Below the pieces are notes generated by a model, which saw only the letters and a program-made list of their open reading frames with translations, was not told where the DNA came from and did not search any database. This document shows positions 37,755 through 47,230 of a DNA stretch of 64,000 nt, piece by piece. Numbering within the stretch: the first letter of the stretch is position 1; every line of letters starts with the position of its first letter. The translations under genes were made by a program, and so were the position numbers. This DNA comes from Sphingorhabdus pulchriflava (GTDB taxonomy: Bacteria > Pseudomonadota > Alphaproteobacteria > Sphingomonadales > Sphingomonadaceae). The stretch spans positions 372,001 to 436,000 of the forward strand of contig NZ_QRGP01000001.1 of assembly GCF_003367235.1 (NCBI RefSeq). The letters are read 5' to 3'.

Positions 37755-39716
37755 GTGAGCGAGCATCAGGATTGGTTCCCCGTCCCCGAAAGTGCGACCA
37801 AAGACACGCATTGCAGCGCAGCAGATTATAACCGCCTATATACCGCGAGCATATCCGATCCTGACAGCTTTTGGGCCGAACAGGCCAAGCGCATCGACTG
37901 GTTCACCGCGCCGACGAAAGTGGGCAACTGGTCCTACGATCCGGTCTCGATCAAATGGTATGAAGATGGCGTCCTGAACCTCTGCCACAACGCCGTCGAT
38001 CGCCATGTGGCCGCAGGCAAGGGCGATGCGATCGCTTTCATCTTCGAACCCGATGAGCCATCAAAGCCCTCGCGCAAGGTCAGCTATGCCGCGTTGCAGG
38101 CCGAGGTAATCCGCATGGCGAACACGCTGAAGAAAATGGGCGTGGCCAAGGGTGACAGGGTTACCATTTACATGCCGATGGTGGTCGAGGGTGCGGTGGC
38201 GATGCTCGCTTGCGCACGCATCGGGGCGATCCATTCGGTGGTGTTCGGCGGCTTCTCACCTGAGGCCTTGGCGGGCCGTATTGAGGATTGCGCCAGCCGC
38301 TTCGTGATCTGCGCCGATAGCGGCCTGCGCGGCGGAAAGCATGTACCCCTCAAGGCCAACGTCGATGCGGCGCTGGAGCGTGTGTCGGGTGTCGAAGGCG
38401 TGCTGGTGATCGAACATACCGGCGATCCCTGCAACATGACGCCGCATCGCGATCATTGGTATCACGAATATGGCGCGGATGTGCCCAGCGAATGCCCGTG
38501 TGAGCCGATGAATGCGGAGGATCCGCTGTTCATACTCTACACCTCGGGCAGTACTGGAAAGCCCAAGGGCGTTTTGCACACAATCGGTGGCTATTCGGTC
38601 TGGACCGCGACCACCTTCCATTATGTGTTCGATTACAAACCGGGAGAAGTCTTCTTCTGCTCTGCCGATATCGGCTGGGTCACTGGCCACTCTTATGTCG
38701 TCTATGGTCCGCTGCAAAATGGCGCGACCAGCCTGATTTTCGAGGGTATCCCCAGCTACCCCGACAATGGCCGATTCTGGGACATTGTCGACCGGCATCA
38801 GGTCAACATTTTCTACACCGCGCCAACTGCACTGCGCGCGCTGATGCGTGATGGCGATGCGCCGGTGAAGGCGCGCAGCCGCAAATCGCTGCGCTTGCTT
38901 GGTACAGTGGGAGAGCCGATCAACCCCGAGGCCTGGCGCTGGTACCATGCGACAGTGGGAGAGGGGAAACTACCCATCGTCGATACATGGTGGCAGACCG
39001 AAACCGGCGGGACGATGATCACCACGCTGCCCGGTGCGCACGGGATGAAACCGGGTAGCGCAGGACGCCCCTTCTTCGGCATCCGCCCGCAGCTTGTCGA
39101 TGCCGAGGGGCAGGTGATTGCAGATGAAGGCGATACGCGCGGCGATGTCTCGGGCAATTTGTGCATCACGCACAGCTGGCCGGGGCAGGCACGCACCGTC
39201 TATGGCGATCATGAGCGTTTCGAGCAGACCTATTTCTCGACCTATAAGGGCAAATATTTCACCGGCGATGGATGTCGCCGCGATGGTGATGGCTATTGGT
39301 GGATAACCGGCCGGGTCGACGATGTGATCAACGTATCGGGCCACCGCATGGGCACCGCCGAGGTCGAAAGCGCGCTTGTGTTGCACGACAAGGTGGCCGA
39401 GGCCGCAGTCGTCGGCTTTCCTCATGAGATCAAGGGGCAGGGCATCTATTGCTATGTCACGCTCAACGCTGGCGAGGAGCCGGGCGCTGAGTTGGAGAGC
39501 GAGCTGCGGATGCAGGTGCGTCAGGAAATCGGCCCGATTGCATCACCCGACCATATCCATTTCACCCCCGCTCTGCCCAAGACCCGCAGCGGCAAGATCA
39601 TGCGCCGCATCCTTCGCAAGATTGCCGAAAACGACTTCGGCGCATTGGGAGATACCTCGACCTTGGCCGACCCCAGCGTGGTCGATAGCCTGATTGAGGG
39701 GCGCAAAAACCGCTAA
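37755..39716 (+). CDS. acs: Acetate--CoA ligase (acetyl-CoA synthetase)
   Basis: A 653-residue AMP-forming acyl-CoA synthetase. The adenylate loop [14 protein letters not shown], the TWWQTETGG motif, and the C-terminal TRSGKIMRR with regulatory Lys about 614 (the Lys acetylated in Acs) are all present. Its length matches E. coli Acs when the GTG at 37755 is used, which follows GGAGAG. The open frame upstream only translates the REP doublet. Propionate ligase is a less likely alternative. It is divergent from the SDR gene. Confidence 0.93.
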   Translation: MSEHQDWFPVPESATKDTHCSAADYNRLYTASISDPDSFWAEQAKRIDWFTAPTKVGNWSYDPVSIKWYEDGVLNLCHNAVDRHVAAGKGDAIAFIFEPDEPSKPSRKVSYAALQAEVIRMANTLKKMGVAKGDRVTIYMPMVVEGAVAMLACARIGAIHSVVFGGFSPEALAGRIEDCASRFVICADSGLRGGKHVPLKANVDAALERVSGVEGVLVIEHTGDPCNMTPHRDHWYHEYGADVPSECPCEPMNAEDPLFILYTSGSTGKPKGVLHTIGGYSVWTATTFHYVFDYKPGEVFFCSADIGWVTGHSYVVYGPLQNGATSLIFEGIPSYPDNGRFWDIVDRHQVNIFYTAPTALRALMRDGDAPVKARSRKSLRLLGTVGEPINPEAWRWYHATVGEGKLPIVDTWWQTETGGTMITTLPGAHGMKPGSAGRPFFGIRPQLVDAEGQVIADEGDTRGDVSGNLCITHSWPGQARTVYGDHERFEQTYFSTYKGKYFTGDGCRRDGDGYWWITGRVDDVINVSGHRMGTAEVESALVLHDKVAEAAVVGFPHEIKGQGIYCYVTLNAGEEPGAELESELRMQVRQEIGPIASPDHIHFTPALPKTRSGKIMRRILRKIAENDFGALGDTSTLADPSVVDSLIEGRKNR

Positions 39717-39760
39717 CCCGAACTGGCGGCTTGTCGATAGCCTTAGGAGCGGTTATGGCC

Positions 39761-39780
39761 GTTTAATCGCACGATTAAAC
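39761..39780. promoter_or_regulatory. TTTAATCG-CA-CGATTAAA operator, copy 2
   Basis: GTTTAATCGCACGATTAAAC is a 20-bp element with 9-bp perfect arms, ending 11 nt before the CoA-transferase ATG. It lies directly against the GGAGAGAGAG ribosome site, so a bound regulator would block transcription of that gene. Confidence 0.78.
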
Positions 39781-39791
39781 GGAGAGAGAGC

Positions 39792-40931
39792 ATGTCCACT
39801 CGCAAAGGGCCACTGAACGGCGTCAAGGTTATTGAACTCGCAGGGATCGGCCCCGGCCCCTATACTGGCCAGCTGCTGGCAGACATGGGCGCGGATGTGA
39901 TCGTTGTTGATCGTCCCGGCCCGGCTTTGCCAAAGGCCGTGGACGGTCGCGGCAAACGCTCGATCATGCTCGATCTCAAAAAGCCTGAGGCAGTCGAGGC
40001 GCTCCTCAAGATGGTTGCCAGCGCCGATGTGCTGATCGAAGGTCTGCGTCCAGGCGTTACCGAGCGGATGGGTGTAGGCCCTGAAGCCTGCCACGCCGTC
40101 AATCCAAAGCTGATCTATGGTCGCATGACCGGATGGGGCCAGACCGGCCCATGGAGCCAGATGGCAGGCCATGACATCAACTATATCAGCATGACTGGCG
40201 TTTTGAACGCAATCGGCAAGGCAGGACAGCCACCGGTGCCGCCGCTCAACATGGTCGGTGATTTCGGCGGGGGCACGATGTTCCTCGTCACTGGCATTCT
40301 CGCAGCCGTTGTCGAGCGCGCGACCACGGGTAAGGGCAATATCGTCGATGCCGCGATCATCGACGGCACGCACAGCTTGATGAGCTTTGTCCACGGTATG
40401 GCGGGGCTCGGTCAATGGCGCACCGATCGCGAGGCAAACCTTCTGGACGGAGCTGCACCCTTCTATCGTTGCTATGGAACCAGCGACGGTAAGTTCGTCG
40501 CTGTCGGTTGCATCGAACCGCAATTTTTTGCCGCGATGATGGAGCGCCTCCCTATCGACAAGGAAGCCTATGGCGGCCAGCATGACCAGTCCAAATGGGC
40601 GCAACAGCATAAGATGTTGGAAGAGGTGTTTGCTTCGAAGACCCGCGATGAGTGGGAGGCGATTTTTGCGCTGACCGACGCCTGCGTTACGCCAGTGCTC
40701 GATTATGTCGAAGCTGCGTCGCACCCGGCCAATGCAGAGCGCAAGGCGGTGGTGAAGGACGGCAAATGGCTGCACCCGCAAATCGCGCCGCGTCTGTCGA
40801 GCCAGACACAGGCCGACAGCTTCACTATCGCGTCACGTGGTGGCGACTATGCCGCTGTGCTGGGCGAAGCCGGGCTTGCTGCTTCGGACATCGAAACGCT
40901 GGTTTCGGGTGGCTCTGTCGTGACCGGCTAA
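39792..40931 (+). CDS. CaiB/BaiF family protein, alpha-methylacyl-CoA racemase-like
   Basis: A 379-residue class III CoA-transferase-fold protein. H127, D157 and E242 have exactly the spacing of the catalytic H126, D156 and E241 of mycobacterial MCR (GHDINY, GDFGGG, CIEPQF). This favours racemase function: epimerising 2-methylacyl-CoA so that branched chains can enter beta-oxidation. It starts 11 nt after operator copy 2. A bidirectional terminator separates it from the convergent TonB receptor gene. Confidence 0.88.
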   Translation: MSTRKGPLNGVKVIELAGIGPGPYTGQLLADMGADVIVVDRPGPALPKAVDGRGKRSIMLDLKKPEAVEALLKMVASADVLIEGLRPGVTERMGVGPEACHAVNPKLIYGRMTGWGQTGPWSQMAGHDINYISMTGVLNAIGKAGQPPVPPLNMVGDFGGGTMFLVTGILAAVVERATTGKGNIVDAAIIDGTHSLMSFVHGMAGLGQWRTDREANLLDGAAPFYRCYGTSDGKFVAVGCIEPQFFAAMMERLPIDKEAYGGQHDQSKWAQQHKMLEEVFASKTRDEWEAIFALTDACVTPVLDYVEAASHPANAERKAVVKDGKWLHPQIAPRLSSQTQADSFTIASRGGDYAAVLGEAGLAASDIETLVSGGSVVTG

Positions 40932-40952
40932 GATCACTGTCCAAGGCAAAGA

Positions 40953-40986
40953 AAAGGGCCGGCCTCCATATGGAGACCGGCCCTTT
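40953..40986. terminator. Bidirectional terminator
   Basis: AAAGGGCCGG and CTCCA pair with TGGAG and CCGGCCCTTT around a short loop, with one mismatch. The A-rich and T-rich flanks suit both directions. It closes both the CoA-transferase gene (plus) and the TonB receptor gene (minus). Confidence 0.85.
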
Positions 40987-41003
40987 CTGTTATGTGTTGT
41001 CTA

Positions 41004-43595
41004 TCAGAACTTGGCGCGCACGGTCAGGCCGTACATGCGGGGTTCTTCGACGAAACCAATGCGTGAGCGCGTGCCAGCACCGCCACGGAGCGGGGTGTTG
41101 GCGGTGATGCCGCGGGTGATTTCGTTCGACAGGTTGGTGCCCCAAAGTTCGAAGGTGAAGCGCTCATCGGGCGTCGTCAGGCCGATACGCGCATTCATCT
41201 TGAAATAGGCATTCTGGTAATCGAACGGCACTGGCAGTCCGTTGGTGTCCAGCGGAATGGTGCTGGTGCGACGCTTGCTCGAATAGTTGATGTTGCCGTT
41301 GACCAGCAGGCCCCAACCCGAGCTATCAAGCGGACCGTCATAGGTCAGCCCCATGACACCCGAGAATTTGGGTGCGTTAGTCAGGCTGCCACCACAGAGA
41401 CGGGCAACCGCTGCTGCAGCAGCAGGCGCAACGCCTACACCGCAGTTGCTCGGATAACGTGAGTCTGCGTAGGTCATGGCGACGTTACCGGTGATGTAAT
41501 CGCTCAAGCTGCCAAAGACTTCGAGTTCCGCACCCGTCGAACGTGCCGAGTTTACGTTGAAGGTGAGGAACTGGATGCCGGTAAATTCCAGCACCTGGAA
41601 GTCGCTCATCTTCATGTCAAACACGGCAAGGTTAGCCTTGAAGCGACCGAGCGTCGCTTTCACACCAACTTCGATCTGGTCAACCTTTTCAGACTTGAAC
41701 GAAGGGTCGGCATATTGCGGAGCAACAATAACCGGAGTCGGTTGTGCAAGACCGGCAAGGATCGCCGACGAGTTCAGCAGGTTCGCCGAAGTGGCATCGA
41801 GGTTGAAACCGCCCGATTTGAAACCGTGGCTGTAACCGGCATAAAGCAGGACATCGTCCGAAGCTTTGAAGCCGAGCTGGGCCGTATAGGTGATTTCATC
41901 ATCCTTGAACGTCTGCGCCCATTCGCGCGGCAGCGGCAACAGGCGGCTGGCAAGACCACCACCCAGTGCTGCCGGAGCGGTCAGGTTGACCGGAGCGACA
42001 AACGGGAAGCAGTTGAGGCCGACCAGGCCCGGTGCCAATGCGCCAGGAACCAATCCATTGAGGACGCCCGTGACGCTTGCCTGGCAAGCCGCGTTCGACG
42101 CTGACAACTGGTCAAAGCTTGCGACCTTCTTCTCGTCGACATAACGCGCGCCGAGCGTCAGGCTCAACCGGTCGGTGAAGTTGATCACATTGTGGGTGAA
42201 CACCTAGAATGTGGTCGCTTCCTGATCAAACAGGTTGACCGCATTGGCACCGTTAGAGTTGACCGGAATGCCGCCATTGCCAAGCGCTGTCAGCGCGAAC
42301 AACGGGTTTACTCCGGCAGCAGGACCGAAGTTGAAGGCGCTGTTGGCACGCTGGAAATCCGCACCGAGTGTCATCACGCCCTGCGCTTCAATCTTTTCCT
42401 TGCCGTAAAAGCCGCCGATTAGCCAGTCGAGCTTGTCGTTGAATGCAGTGCCCTGCAAACGCAGTTCCTGTGTAAAGGCCTTGATGTTGTCGCCATTGGG
42501 CGGCGTGCCGGGAGCGGCAGTTACACCCTTGGTACCAACCGAGTAAATCTGCAGACCAACAAAATCGTCCTGGCTCGATTGCGACTGGAAGTCACGATAA
42601 GCGGTGATCGAGGTCAGTTTGGCACCGCCAAAGTCCCACTTCAACTCACCCGAGACACCCCATTGTTTGGAACTGTTCAGATATTGCTGCCCATTGGTGG
42701 ACAGGTTCTGCAGCGCAGGGCGGCCGACTTGGTCGATACCGTCGCTTGTCAGGCCGTGGAATGCAAAGAATGGCTGCAGTTCTGTTTCCCGCATGACAAC
42801 GGCATCGCAGCATTTTTCGTCGACCTTCGAATAATCGGCGAGGATGCGGATGCTCACGTCTGAGTTGGGCTCAACATAGAGCTGGCCACGCAGCATGTAA
42901 CGATCACGATCGTTGCTGGTTGCGCCGGTTGCGCTTTTCAGGAAGCCATCGCGCTTGCGCCATGTGCCCGATACACGGACAGCGGCTACATCCTGTGCAA
43001 TCGGAACGCTGACACCCGCCTGCACATTCATGAAGTCGTAATTGCCGTAAGAGGCGTTGGCAAAGCCTTCGAACTCGCTCAGGCTCGGGCGACGCGTTGT
43101 GATGTTCAACGCACCTGCCGAGGTGTTACGACCGAACAGCGTGCCTTGCGGGCCACGCAGAATTTCCAGACGCTCAAGATCAACAAGATCGCCGAGGGCC
43201 ACGCCGGGGCGCGACTGGTAGACGCCGTCAATAAAAACGCCGACAGAGCTTTCGAGCCCGGTATTGTTACCAGTGGTGCCTACTCCGCGGATCTTGATCG
43301 AGGTACCTTGCGTTTCAGTTTGCGAAGACTGGATATTAAAGCTCGGCGAAATCGAAGCCAGATTCTTGATGTCGGCAACGCCCTGACGCTCAAGCGTTTC
43401 GGGGGCGACAGCGGTCACCGCGATTGGAATGTCCTGCACATCCATCGCACGCAGGGTTGCGGTAACGATGATGGGTTCATTTTCGTAGGATTCTTCCTCG
43501 GCCTGCGCGTCCTGCGCATAAGCTGGCGCGAAACCGAATGTCGCGAGCATGGTTGAACTGAGTGCAATTGCACTGAGTCGATTCAATCGACGCAT
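41004..43595 (-). pseudogene. TonB-dependent receptor interrupted by an in-frame TAG
   Basis: One reading frame of 863 codons encodes a complete TonB-dependent outer-membrane receptor, except for a TAG at 42204-42206 (codon 464). The N-terminal part has a signal peptide ending APAYA-QDAQ, a TonB-box region, the plug (VGVFIDGVYQSRPG, LEILRGPQGTLFGRNTSAGALN) and early barrel strands. After TAG the same frame goes on at once as VFTHNVINFTDRLSLTLGARY and ends in the aromatic barrel terminus VRAKF. No frameshift is seen. A Trp (TGG) or Gln (CAG) codon could have mutated, or the base may be a sequencing error. The promoter region has two palindromes (43608 and 43733). Confidence 0.85.
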
Positions 43596-43607
43596 GTACC
43601 TCTCCTT

Positions 43608-43621
43608 AGTTTACGTAAACT
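43608..43621. promoter_or_regulatory. 14-bp palindrome at the TonB receptor ribosome site
   Basis: AGTTTACGTAAACT is a perfect palindrome 13 nt before the receptor ATG, overlapping the start of its AAGGAGAGG ribosome site. It is a TetR-like operator candidate that differs from the TTTAATCG-type element upstream. Confidence 0.5.
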
Positions 43622-43732
43622 GTGCCTGCCGTATGCCGGTCTGGGCGTTTGAATTTGCTTCCTTGACGGATTCTCCCGGGGATAATTGGAAACAGTGTAC
43701 TTACTAAGCAGCGGATTTTCCATGCCCACAGC

Positions 43733-43750
43733 TTTAATCGTTCGATTAAA
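43733..43750. promoter_or_regulatory. TTTAATCG-TT-CGATTAAA operator, copy 3
   Basis: TTTAATCGTTCGATTAAA has 8-bp perfect arms. It lies in the 206-nt gap between the divergent TonB receptor (start 43595) and fused E1 (start 43802) genes, 51 nt from the E1 start and 137 nt from the receptor start. It may control either or both. Confidence 0.75.
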
Positions 43751-43801
43751 CTTTGTTTTTTGCTGTGGCATTTATGCAGCATCTGGCTAAACCCTCGGCG
43801 C

Positions 43802-45997
43802 ATGTTTGACCGACCAACGATTATCGATGAAGGCTTTGCCAAACGTGTTTTGGCTGGTGATTTACCGACCGCCCGCAGCAACCACTATCTGCCCGTTCCA
43901 CCGGCGCACCAACTGGTCGATCTGTTCGATAGCCAGATCATGTCGCGCCATCTCGACCTTTGGGCAAGGCGTTCAAAAGGAAAGACATTTTATTCGATTG
44001 GCAGTTCGGGGCATGAAGGCACGGCGGCGATGGCTGCGACCACGCGCCAAACCGATATGGCATTCCTGCACTATCGCGACGCGGCCTTCCTGATCCAGCG
44101 CAAAAAGCAGGCTGGCGGGCTGACCCCGCTTTACGACATGGCGCTGAGCTTTGCGGCCTCGGCTGAAGACCCGATTTCGGGCGGGCGGCACAAGGTGCTG
44201 GGCTGTGCGCAGACCTTTGTTCCCCCGCAGACCAGCACCATTGCCTCGCATTTGCCAAAGGCCGTTGGCGCGGCACACAGCATCGGTATGGCGCAGCGGC
44301 TGAAACTCGACGATGCCGCGCTGCCCCACGACGCCGTTATCCTCTGCTCGTTCGGCGATGCTTCGGCGAACCATTCGACTTCGCAAGGGGCAATCAACTC
44401 GGCTTGCTGGGCCGCTTACCAGCACTTGCCCATGCCGCTGATATTCCTCTGCGAGGATAATGGCATCGGCATTTCCGTGCGTACGCCCGGCGGTTGGGTA
44501 GAGGCCAATTTCGCAAACCGCCCCGCGCTGCATTACATCCAATGTGACGGCGTCGACATGCTTGATGCGATGCGCGGATGCGAAGAGGCCGTTACTTATG
44601 CGCGCAGCCGTCGCAAGCCGGTTTTCCTGCACATGCGTACTGTACGTTTGATGGGGCATGCAGGAGCGGATGTCGAGGCAAGCTATTCGGCGCTAGAAGC
44701 CATTGAAGCCAATGAGGCACAGGATCCTCTACTCCACAGCGCCCGCATTTTGCTGCAGCATGGCGGGCTGAGCCGCGAAGAAATTGTGGGGCGCTATGAA
44801 GAAATGCGTCAGCGGGTCGAGCGGGTTGCCGCCGAAGCGCTGACCAAGCCGCGCCTGTCGACGAAAGAAGAGATCATGACGCCGATTGCACCCAAGGTGG
44901 GCGGCAAGGCTTCTCCCGAATTTCCCGATACTGCGTCACGCGACACGCTGTTCGTCAAGGATGCACGCAATCTGGCCAAGCCGGTAACGCTGGCGAAATC
45001 GATCAACTTCGCGTTGGCTGATCTGATGCAACGCTATCCCAATGTCTCGCTTTTTGGCGAGGACGTGGCGCGCAAGGGCGGCGTCTATGGCGTGACCCAG
45101 GGATTGCAGGACAAATTCGGACCAGCACGGGTGTTCGACACACTGCTCGACGAACAAACTATTCTCGGTCTTGCAATCGGCATGGGGCATAACGGTTTTG
45201 TCCCGATCCCCGAAATCCAGTTCCTCGCCTATCTGCACAATGCCGAGGACCAGATCCGTGGCGAGGCAGCCACGCTCAGCTTCTTTTCAAACCAGCAATA
45301 TCGCAATCCGATGGTCGTCCGCATTGCCGGGCTTCCCTATCAAAAGGGCTTTGGCGGGCATTTCCACAACGACAACAGCCTGGCGGTTTTGACAGACATT
45401 CCGGGCATCATCGTCGCTGTGCCAAGCTGCGCCGCTGATGCGCCTGCCATGCTGCGTGAATGTGTGCGGCTGGCCCATGAAGATGGCCGCGTTATAGTCT
45501 TCGTCGAACCGATTGCGCTCTATCACACCACCGATCTGGCCGAGGCGGGCGATGGCGGCTGGGCGGCCAGCTATACCGCGCCCTCAGACTCCAAGCCGAT
45601 CACGCTCGGCGAACTGGGCGTGCATGGCAAGGGCAAGGACCTTGCCATCGTCACCTACGGCAACGGCTATTACCTCTCGCGGCAGGCCGAAGCCGAACTG
45701 CGCGCCAAGGGTGTCGATCTGCGCATCATCGATCTGCGCTGGCTCCACCCGCTCAACGAAGCGGGGATTGTCGGGGCGGTGGCGTCGGCGAAGAAAATCC
45801 TCGTGGTCGATGAATGCCGCCGCGCGGGTAGCCCGTCGGAAAAGCTGATGACCATTCTCGCGGAAGCGGGGCGTGGGAATGACAGCAGCCGTTTGACTGC
45901 GGATGATTGTTTCATCGCATTGGGCCCGGCGGCGGAACTGACCTTGCCCAGCAAGGCGACGATTATTGAGGCGGCGCTGAAGGCGGTGGGCAAATGA
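43802..45997 (+). CDS. 2-oxoacid dehydrogenase E1, fused alpha and beta subunits (thiamine diphosphate)
   Basis: A 731-residue fusion. The N-terminal half is E1-alpha with the ThDP motif from CSFGDASANHSTSQGA to CEDNGIGIS. From about residue 385 it is E1-beta with FGEDVARKGGVYGVTQGL, PEIQFLAY and a C-terminal KKILVVDECRR. It resembles branched-chain 2-oxoacid dehydrogenase E1, which feeds E2/E3; no E2 or E3 gene lies in the window. The ATG at 43802 lacks a clear ribosome site; TTG 43760 is an alternative. Operator copy 3 lies just upstream. Confidence 0.9.
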   Translation: MFDRPTIIDEGFAKRVLAGDLPTARSNHYLPVPPAHQLVDLFDSQIMSRHLDLWARRSKGKTFYSIGSSGHEGTAAMAATTRQTDMAFLHYRDAAFLIQRKKQAGGLTPLYDMALSFAASAEDPISGGRHKVLGCAQTFVPPQTSTIASHLPKAVGAAHSIGMAQRLKLDDAALPHDAVILCSFGDASANHSTSQGAINSACWAAYQHLPMPLIFLCEDNGIGISVRTPGGWVEANFANRPALHYIQCDGVDMLDAMRGCEEAVTYARSRRKPVFLHMRTVRLMGHAGADVEASYSALEAIEANEAQDPLLHSARILLQHGGLSREEIVGRYEEMRQRVERVAAEALTKPRLSTKEEIMTPIAPKVGGKASPEFPDTASRDTLFVKDARNLAKPVTLAKSINFALADLMQRYPNVSLFGEDVARKGGVYGVTQGLQDKFGPARVFDTLLDEQTILGLAIGMGHNGFVPIPEIQFLAYLHNAEDQIRGEAATLSFFSNQQYRNPMVVRIAGLPYQKGFGGHFHNDNSLAVLTDIPGIIVAVPSCAADAPAMLRECVRLAHEDGRVIVFVEPIALYHTTDLAEAGDGGWAASYTAPSDSKPITLGELGVHGKGKDLAIVTYGNGYYLSRQAEAELRAKGVDLRIIDLRWLHPLNEAGIVGAVASAKKILVVDECRRAGSPSEKLMTILAEAGRGNDSSRLTADDCFIALGPAAELTLPSKATIIEAALKAVGK

Positions 45998-46004
45998 CGA
46001 CCAA

Positions 46005-46075
46005 AACCGTAGTGCTGAGCCTGTCGAAGCACGCCTCTCCGACAAGCGCCCTTCGACAAGCTCAGGGCTACGGTT
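46005..46075. repeat. TTCGACAAGCTCAGG-type inverted repeat
   Basis: Arms at 46005-46033 (with GAGCCTGTCGAAGC) and 46047-46075 (with CTTCGACAAGCTCAGG) are near reverse complements and form a long hairpin. This sequence type is a common intergenic repeat of sphingomonads. It fills the gap between the E1 and acyltransferase genes and could attenuate read-through. Confidence 0.8.
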
Positions 46076-46088
46076 TGGGGTTAAACGT

Positions 46089-47120
46089 ATGAAAGAGAAG
46101 CTTCTGGTAGTCTGCCCTGGACGCGGAACCTATAATGCGACCGAACTCGGCTATCTGAAACGTCATCATGATGGTGGGGGCGCGCAAGTTGCGCAGCTCG
46201 ATGCGTACCGCGCAAGGCTCGGTCAGCCGACGATTTCGGCGCTCGACGGCGCAGAGAAATATAGCCCGTCAATACACATGCCCGGCGATAATGCTTCGCT
46301 TCTGATCTACGCCTGCGCGCTCGCCGACTTTGCGGCGATTGATCGTGACCGGTTTGAGGTCGTTGCGGTCACCGGTAACTCGATGGGCTGGTATCTGGCG
46401 CTTAGTTGCGCCGGCGTGGTGGATTTCGATGCAGGCGCTCGGTTGGTCAACACCATGGGTGGCTTGATGCATGAAAAGGGACAGGGCGGTCAGGTCGTCT
46501 GGTCGCTGGCCGACGCCGACTGGCGTATCGACCCTGCCAAGGCTGCTGAGGCTGATGCGGTACTCGCCGAAGCCACACAAGATGGTCGCGCGGTGCATGT
46601 TTCGATCCGGCTGGGCGCAATGATCGTTTTTGCTGCCGACGAAGCGGGCATGAAATGGCTGATGGAGCGGTTGCCCAAGGATGACCGCTTTCCGATGAAG
46701 CTCAATTATCACGCCGCATTCCACTCGCCTTTGCTCGACCATATTGTGCCTTTGGCGCATGATGCGAACCCGGTTGCGGATTTTGGCGAGGGTGCGATTC
46801 CGGCCATCGACGGTACCGGCAAAATCTGGTCGCCCAAGGCGTTCGATGCGGAGGCGATCTACGATTACACGCTGGGTGCACAGATTAATCGCGCCTATGA
46901 TTTCACCCGCGCAGTGCAGGTTGCTGCGCGCGAATTTTGCCCTGATCGTATCGCCGTGCTCGGCCCCGGCACCACATTGGGTGCCCCGGTTGCGCAGGCG
47001 CTGATTGCCTGCGGCTGGCGCGGACTGAAGGGCAAGGCTGATTTCCAGCAACGGCAGGCAGCGGATCCGGTGCTGGTTTCGATGGGCATGGCCGAGCAGC
47101 GCGGCGTGGTTACCGCTTAG
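46089..47120 (+). CDS. ACP S-malonyltransferase-like acyltransferase
   Basis: A 343-residue FabD-fold protein. The nucleophile motif is GNSMG (Ser98; GHSxG in FabD) and the catalytic His is H212 in AAFHSPLL. The N terminus VVCPGRGTYN replaces the usual FPGQGSQ. It could transfer malonyl or another acyl group between CoA and a carrier protein. It is not next to other fab genes, so a specialised role, perhaps linked to the upstream E1, is as likely as fatty acid synthesis. Confidence 0.8.
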   Translation: MKEKLLVVCPGRGTYNATELGYLKRHHDGGGAQVAQLDAYRARLGQPTISALDGAEKYSPSIHMPGDNASLLIYACALADFAAIDRDRFEVVAVTGNSMGWYLALSCAGVVDFDAGARLVNTMGGLMHEKGQGGQVVWSLADADWRIDPAKAAEADAVLAEATQDGRAVHVSIRLGAMIVFAADEAGMKWLMERLPKDDRFPMKLNYHAAFHSPLLDHIVPLAHDANPVADFGEGAIPAIDGTGKIWSPKAFDAEAIYDYTLGAQINRAYDFTRAVQVAAREFCPDRIAVLGPGTTLGAPVAQALIACGWRGLKGKADFQQRQAADPVLVSMGMAEQRGVVTA

Positions 47121-47230
47121 GGGCATCGCGTTACATACGAATAAACGCTTTCCGGCACTCCTAGCCATTTGACATCGCTGCTATATGGTTGTCGAAGGCG
47201 CGCGACCATGCGGCTGGGAGAAGGACTGAA

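Noticed and set aside
41004-42203. A separate gene beginning right after the TAG at 42204
   Set aside because: It would start with GTG in the middle of a TonB receptor barrel, without signal peptide or ribosome site. It is the second half of the interrupted gene.
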